From positions 1 to 9,726 of the forward strand of contig QIKU01000232.1 in the NCBI GenBank assembly GCA_003232015.1: a stretch of DNA of 9,726 bases. The letters run 5' to 3'. The position numbers and the translations under genes were made by a program. This DNA is from Gammaproteobacteria bacterium. GTDB lineage: Bacteria; Pseudomonadota; Gammaproteobacteria; UBA6429. Shown one piece after another: positions 6,485 through 9,726 of this stretch (its first letter is position 1; every line of letters starts with the position of its first letter). The notes under the pieces are model-generated. The model made no database searches. It had not been told where the DNA came from and saw nothing but the letters and a program-made list of their open reading frames with translations.

Positions 6485-7371
6485 GCAGTTTTTGGAGTAA
6501 TTATATAATTATTTTAACCCTGCTCAATATCGTGGGTTGTTTGTGGCTTATTAAATGGGCGAGTAAAAAACGCAAAGGTGAAGCAAAAGAAGGTGCCGTA
6601 ACGGGGCATGTCTGGGATGGTGATCTGGAAGAGCTTAATAACCCCATGCCGCGCTGGTGGTTGTGGTTATTTTATATTAGCATTATTTACTCGGTGATTT
6701 ATCTTGTGTTTTACCCGGGGTTAGGTAATGTAAAAGGTGTTTTCGGCTGGTCGCAAGTTGGTCAGTACGAAGAGGAAATTGACCAGGCGAATAAAAAATA
6801 TGGGCCATTGTTTGCAAAATATTCTGCAACGCCACTTGCTGAACTTGCGAAGGACGAAAAAGCCAATGAGATTGGGCAGCGTTTATTTTTAACCTATTGC
6901 TCAACCTGCCATGGTTCCGATGCAAAAGGTGCGCGTGGTTACCCTAACTTAAGCGATAACGACTGGCTCTATGGCGGAACACCTGCCGCAATTAAAACCT
7001 CTATACTGGATGGTCGCCAGGGCATGATGCCGGCAATGGGTGCGGCATTAGGTGGTGAGGCTGGGGTTGATGAAGTTGCAAACTACGTGATGAGTTTAAG
7101 TGGTCGCAAGGTTGACACGGTAAAAGCGGAAGCAGGCAAGGCAAAATTTGAAATGATGTGTGCGGCCTGTCATCAGGCTTCAGGTGAAGGTAACCTTGCA
7201 CTGGGTGCAGCAAATTTAACGGACAAAACCTGGCTATACGGTTCTTCGGCTGGTCTTATCAAGAGCGTTATAGCAGAAGGCCGCACCGGGAAGATGCCTG
7301 CACATAAAAACTTTTTAGGTGAAGACAAGTCACATTTGCTGGCGGCTTATATTTATAGTTTAAGTCAATAG
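6481..7371 (+). CDS. ccoP: Cytochrome cbb3 oxidase subunit III, diheme cytochrome c
   Basis: CcoP receives electrons from soluble cytochrome c and hands them to CcoO. The 296-residue protein has two N-terminal membrane helices (about 7-26 and 59-79), joined by a cytoplasmic loop with the family motif Gly-His-Val-Trp-Asp-Gly-Asp-Leu-Glu-Glu-Leu-Asn-Asn-Pro-Met-Pro-Arg-Trp-Trp. Two periplasmic cytochrome c domains follow, with heme sites Cys140-Ser-Thr-Cys143-His144 and Cys227-Ala-Ala-Cys230-His231. Met-Pro-Ala at about 183-185 and at 272-274 should supply the axial methionines. 'LSDNDWLYGG' (157-166) and 'LTDKTWLYGS' (246-255) mark the duplicated domains. GGAG at 6470-6473 lies 7 nt before the ATG, which overlaps the ccoQ stop. 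It is the last gene before the terminator. Confidence 0.97.
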   Translation: MSSFWSNYIIILTLLNIVGCLWLIKWASKKRKGEAKEGAVTGHVWDGDLEELNNPMPRWWLWLFYISIIYSVIYLVFYPGLGNVKGVFGWSQVGQYEEEIDQANKKYGPLFAKYSATPLAELAKDEKANEIGQRLFLTYCSTCHGSDAKGARGYPNLSDNDWLYGGTPAAIKTSILDGRQGMMPAMGAALGGEAGVDEVANYVMSLSGRKVDTVKAEAGKAKFEMMCAACHQASGEGNLALGAANLTDKTWLYGSSAGLIKSVIAEGRTGKMPAHKNFLGEDKSHLLAAYIYSLSQ

Positions 7372-7397
7372 CCTGATCTTACTCTGTATATGAAGGG

Positions 7398-7446
7398 ACA
7401 ACCGTTGTTACGAGCTGTAGCTGGTAACAACGGTTGTTGTTTTTAT
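7398..7446 (+). terminator. Strong rho-independent terminator after ccoP
   Basis: ACAACCGTTGTTAC (7398-7411) and GTAACAACGGTTGT (7424-7437) are perfect 14-bp complements around a 12-nt loop that itself contains AGCT-GT-AGCT and can extend the stem. TTGTTTTTAT follows immediately. The stem is only moderately GC-rich but long. It should end most ccoNOQP transcripts and partly uncouple ccoG. Confidence 0.85.
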
Positions 7447-7464
7447 GGGGAATAGTTCTATGTT
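7437..7464 (+). promoter_or_regulatory. Weak candidate promoter for ccoG
   Basis: TTGTTT (7437-7442) and TATGTT (7459-7464) are 16 nt apart. Both are modest matches, and the -35 overlaps the terminator T tract. No FNR box is visible in 7372-7482. Read-through from ccoP is the alternative source of ccoG mRNA. Confidence 0.25.
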
Positions 7465-7482
7465 ATGCAAAGAAAGTAACAA

Positions 7483-8877
7483 ATGAAGCCAGATAAAGTA
7501 ACCGAAGAAGTCGTAGACGAAGCTTTCGCAAAACACAAAAAAGTTTATCCGCGTGAAGTGCATGGCATGTTTGCAACTTTTCGTTTATTAGGTGTTGTTA
7601 TTTTACTGGGTGGTTATTACCTGGTTCCATGGTTACAGTGGGATGGACACCAGGCAATATTATTCGACTTACCTGCGCGTAAATTCTATATTTTTTCACT
7701 TACTTTTTGGCCGCAAGATTTTATATACCTTGCGGTGTTGCTCATTATTGCTGCTTTTACATTATTCTTTTTTACCGCTCTTGCCGGGCGGTTATGGTGT
7801 GGTTATGCTTGCCCGCAAACTGTTTGGACCGAAGTATTTTTGTGGATAGAGCGTAAAGTTGAGGGCAGCCGGAACAAGCAGATTAAGTTAGACAAAAGCC
7901 CGCTTACAAAATATAAATTTTCACGAAAATTAATTAAACACAGTTTGTGGATATTACTTTCTTTGTGGACTGGCTTTACGTTTGTAGGTTATTTTACACC
8001 GATTCTGGAGCTGGGTGAGTTATTTATTCAAATGACGCTTGGTCCGTGGGAATCTTTCTGGATATTTTTCTATGCTTTTGCAACGTACGGTAATGCGGGG
8101 TGGATGCGGGAGCAAGTTTGTATTTATATGTGTCCGTATGCACGTTTTCAAAGTGCCATGTTTGATGACGACACTCTGGTTATTTCATACGATGAGAAGC
8201 GTGGCGAGCCAAGAGGGTCGCGCAATAAAAAGACCGACCTGCAATCAAAAGGGCTGGGTGAGTGCGTTGATTGTACCTTGTGTGTTCAAGTATGCCCAAC
8301 AGGCATTGATATCCGGGAAGGCATGCAATACCAGTGTATAGGGTGTGCTTCGTGTGTTGATGTCTGTAATCAGGTTATGGATAAAATGGGTTATGCAAGG
8401 AACCTGGTAAGCTATACAACTTTGAATACAATCGAAGGTAAAAAAACCAGGCTATTACGCCCGAGAATTATTATATATTTTCTCCTGCTTGTTGTTATTA
8501 GTAGTGCACTATTTTATAAGATGGCCGTTCGTGTTCCATTAGAGCTGGATATTATTCGCGATAGAAATGCGTTGTATCGTGAAACAAATGAGGGTTTAAT
8601 AGAGAACATATACGTCCTTAAGGTGATTAATATGGACAACATTACACACCAGTACAAACTAAGTGTAACGGGTGTAGATAATATGAAGGTGGTACAGAGA
8701 AAGTCCAAAATTATTGTGAGCAGTGGCGAAATGCTTGATTTACCTTTGAGTATTCAGATAGACCCTGCTGATCTTGACTATGCGTCTGTGTCTTTAGTTT
8801 TTAAACTGGTATCAATGGAAAATCCGGATGTTAAGGTAGAAGAACCCGGGCGTTTTATTGGGCCACTTGTCAGGTAG
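7483..8877 (+). CDS. ccoG: Cytochrome cbb3 oxidase assembly protein CcoG (FixG/RdxA type)
   Basis: CcoG is a membrane iron-sulfur protein of cbb3 biogenesis, linked to reducing Cu(II) for insertion into the oxidase. The 464-residue protein has several membrane helices (roughly 34-50, 78-100, 153-172, 190-203, 328-345). It carries Cys106-Gly-Tyr-Ala-Cys110-Pro and Cys213-Ile-Tyr-Met-Cys217-Pro, the conserved cysteine pairs of the NapH/CcoG fold. Two ferredoxin-type 4Fe-4S motifs follow: Cys261-x2-Cys264-x2-Cys267-x3-Cys271-Pro and Cys285-x2-Cys288-x2-Cys291-x3-Cys295. The C-terminal 115 residues form the Ig-like periplasmic domain typical of the family. Length is normal. The ribosome site before the ATG at 7483 is weak (AAAGAAAG). 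It lies 111 nt after ccoP beyond a terminator, and 32 nt before ccoH. Confidence 0.96.
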   Translation: MKPDKVTEEVVDEAFAKHKKVYPREVHGMFATFRLLGVVILLGGYYLVPWLQWDGHQAILFDLPARKFYIFSLTFWPQDFIYLAVLLIIAAFTLFFFTALAGRLWCGYACPQTVWTEVFLWIERKVEGSRNKQIKLDKSPLTKYKFSRKLIKHSLWILLSLWTGFTFVGYFTPILELGELFIQMTLGPWESFWIFFYAFATYGNAGWMREQVCIYMCPYARFQSAMFDDDTLVISYDEKRGEPRGSRNKKTDLQSKGLGECVDCTLCVQVCPTGIDIREGMQYQCIGCASCVDVCNQVMDKMGYARNLVSYTTLNTIEGKKTRLLRPRIIIYFLLLVVISSALFYKMAVRVPLELDIIRDRNALYRETNEGLIENIYVLKVINMDNITHQYKLSVTGVDNMKVVQRKSKIIVSSGEMLDLPLSIQIDPADLDYASVSLVFKLVSMENPDVKVEEPGRFIGPLVR

Positions 8878-8909
8878 TTACAGAATATTTATTCTGGAAG
8901 GTTGGGTTT

Positions 8910-9470
8910 GTGATGGTAAGTAATGTAATAGATATGAATACACCGTGGTATAAACAATTCTGGCCCTGGTTTTTAATATTTCTTCCTGCCAGTGTTGTTG
9001 TTGCGTGCATGTTTACTATCTATCTGGCGATTACGACTGCCGATAGCATGGTTGTTGATGATTATTCCAAAAAAGCAATGCAAATAAACCGTGATTTACG
9101 AAAACTTGAGTATGCACGAGAGATTGGCTTATCAGGTAGTTTTAGTATAAATAATAATATTGTAAGCCTGGATCTTAGTGTTCAAAAAAATAAAATAACA
9201 TTAGCGCCTGTACTAAAAATGCTGGTGATACATCCGGCCGATTCAGATAAAGACTTTTCCGTTGTTCTAATTCAGGTACAAGAGTCTATACTGAACAGTG
9301 AAAATGATCTGGCTGAGCGGGTACGCTATGTTAGCCAGGGAAATAATCAGCAAGTTAAGTTGATATATGAAGGTGTATGGTATGTGCAGTTGACGACACC
9401 GGATAATGTTTGGCAACTTAATGGCAAAGCCAGAGGAAATAAAAAAATAATACCGCTCTATGCGGATTAA
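8910..9470 (+). CDS. ccoH: FixH/CcoH family cbb3 oxidase assembly protein
   Basis: CcoH is a single-span membrane protein needed for stable assembly of cbb3 oxidase. The protein shows the FixH signature: Pro-Trp-Tyr-Lys-Gln-Phe-Trp-Pro-Trp-Phe-Leu (12-22) leads into one membrane helix (about 20-42), then Val-Asp-Asp-Tyr-Ser-Lys-Lys (54-60) and a beta-rich periplasmic domain ending near Gly-Val-Trp-Tyr-Val-Gln-Leu. That domain is the more variable part, as usual. The start is uncertain: GTG at 8910 and ATG at 8913 are adjacent, and an ATG at 8934 also precedes the signature. AAGG at 8898-8901 lies 8 nt from the GTG and 11 from the first ATG. It is 32 nt after ccoG and 10 nt before the next gene, so one operon is likely. 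Confidence 0.9.
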   Translation: MMVSNVIDMNTPWYKQFWPWFLIFLPASVVVACMFTIYLAITTADSMVVDDYSKKAMQINRDLRKLEYAREIGLSGSFSINNNIVSLDLSVQKNKITLAPVLKMLVIHPADSDKDFSVVLIQVQESILNSENDLAERVRYVSQGNNQQVKLIYEGVWYVQLTTPDNVWQLNGKARGNKKIIPLYAD

Positions 9471-9480
9471 GGAGGGGGGG

Positions 9481-9726
9481 ATGCATCAAGATAATGAAAA
9501 TAGAAATAACAATAATAATAATACCGAAACACCAGTAATCCAGAAAGTCATAGCCGTTTTATGGCCATCGTTTTTAACTTCGGGTGCGGCAAGCATTTTA
9601 TTTTTTGCGTTTTTTGACCCGCAGTTGTTAATGCAAGTGAGTGGCTATGGAGCCATTTCAAGAATGGGGGGCTATACTACCGGGTTCTTTTTATTCTGGT
9701 TACTAACCTCGGCAACCTGTGTGATG
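9481..9726 (+). CDS. Small membrane protein of the cco cluster, 3' end off the window
   Basis: An ATG at 9481 is followed by 82 open codons to the right edge. GGAGG (9471-9475) and a run of seven G lie just upstream, a very strong if unusual ribosome site. The N-terminus is short and hydrophilic with six consecutive Asn (residues 9-14). Two hydrophobic segments follow: about 22-44, including Leu-Trp-Pro-Ser-Phe-Leu, and about 66-82, separated by Phe-Asp-Pro-Gln and Ser-Arg-Met-Gly-Gly-Tyr-Thr-Thr-Gly-Phe-Phe. From memory, similar short proteins occur beside cbb3 assembly genes in other Gammaproteobacteria and carry no named function. It begins 10 nt after ccoH, so it is probably co-transcribed; a role near the oxidase or CcoI is inferred. 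Confidence 0.75.
   Translation, partial: MHQDNENRNNNNNNTETPVIQKVIAVLWPSFLTSGAASILFFAFFDPQLLMQVSGYGAISRMGGYTTGFFLFWLLTSATCVM
9506..9524 (+). repeat. AAT-type trinucleotide repeat encoding a poly-Asn run
   Basis: AAT AAC AAT AAT AAT AAT in the reading frame of the last gene encodes six Asn. The tract is short, and changes by whole triplets would keep the frame. It lies in the cytoplasmic N-terminal tail, before the first membrane segment. Confidence 0.6.

Noticed and set aside
8881..8896. CAGAAT-ATTT-ATTCTG inverted repeat between ccoG and ccoH as a terminator or operator
   Set aside because: Six AT-rich pairs with no T tract; too weak to end transcription and not an FNR site. It may be chance.

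Overview
The window looks like the chromosome of a moderately AT-rich gammaproteobacterium. The evidence is an FNR/Anr-type regulator that keeps the E. coli cysteine spacing and DNA-recognition residues, placed directly upstream of a ccoN-ccoO-ccoQ-ccoP operon and its assembly genes ccoG and ccoH. A REP-associated tyrosine transposase (RAYT) of a common proteobacterial type is also present. No genus can be assigned from the sequence alone.

Left part (1-2386): a short exported Gln/Met/Arg-rich protein is encoded on the minus strand and runs off the left edge. It is read from a near-consensus sigma70 promoter that carries two copies of a 17-bp palindromic operator. Divergent from it lies a translationally coupled pair: a DUF6502-like protein with a helix-turn-helix-like N-terminus, and a DUF5666-type lipoprotein with a Pro/Met/Arg-rich tail.

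Middle (2385-3188): a solitary RAYT gene sits between two imperfect hairpins. They share a core in opposite orientation, and each begins at the stop codon of the gene before it. I read the block as a RAYT element with its REP-like ends.

Right part (3200-9726): fnr is followed by a 163-bp intergenic region with two FNR-like boxes 22 bp apart and a -10 element in class II position. Then come the four structural genes of cytochrome cbb3 oxidase (ccoNOQP; three of the junctions are 4-bp ATGA overlaps or a 13-bp gap), a strong intrinsic terminator, ccoG (ferredoxin-like, copper/assembly function), ccoH/fixH, and the start of an unnamed small membrane protein that runs off the right edge. The expected next genes (ccoI, ccoS) are not in the window.

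Functional reading: when oxygen falls, FNR with an intact iron-sulfur cluster would activate ccoNOQP to make a high-affinity terminal oxidase, and ccoG/ccoH would help mature it. The left-hand cluster is separate in function and largely uncharacterised. No RNA gene, CRISPR array or prophage was seen.
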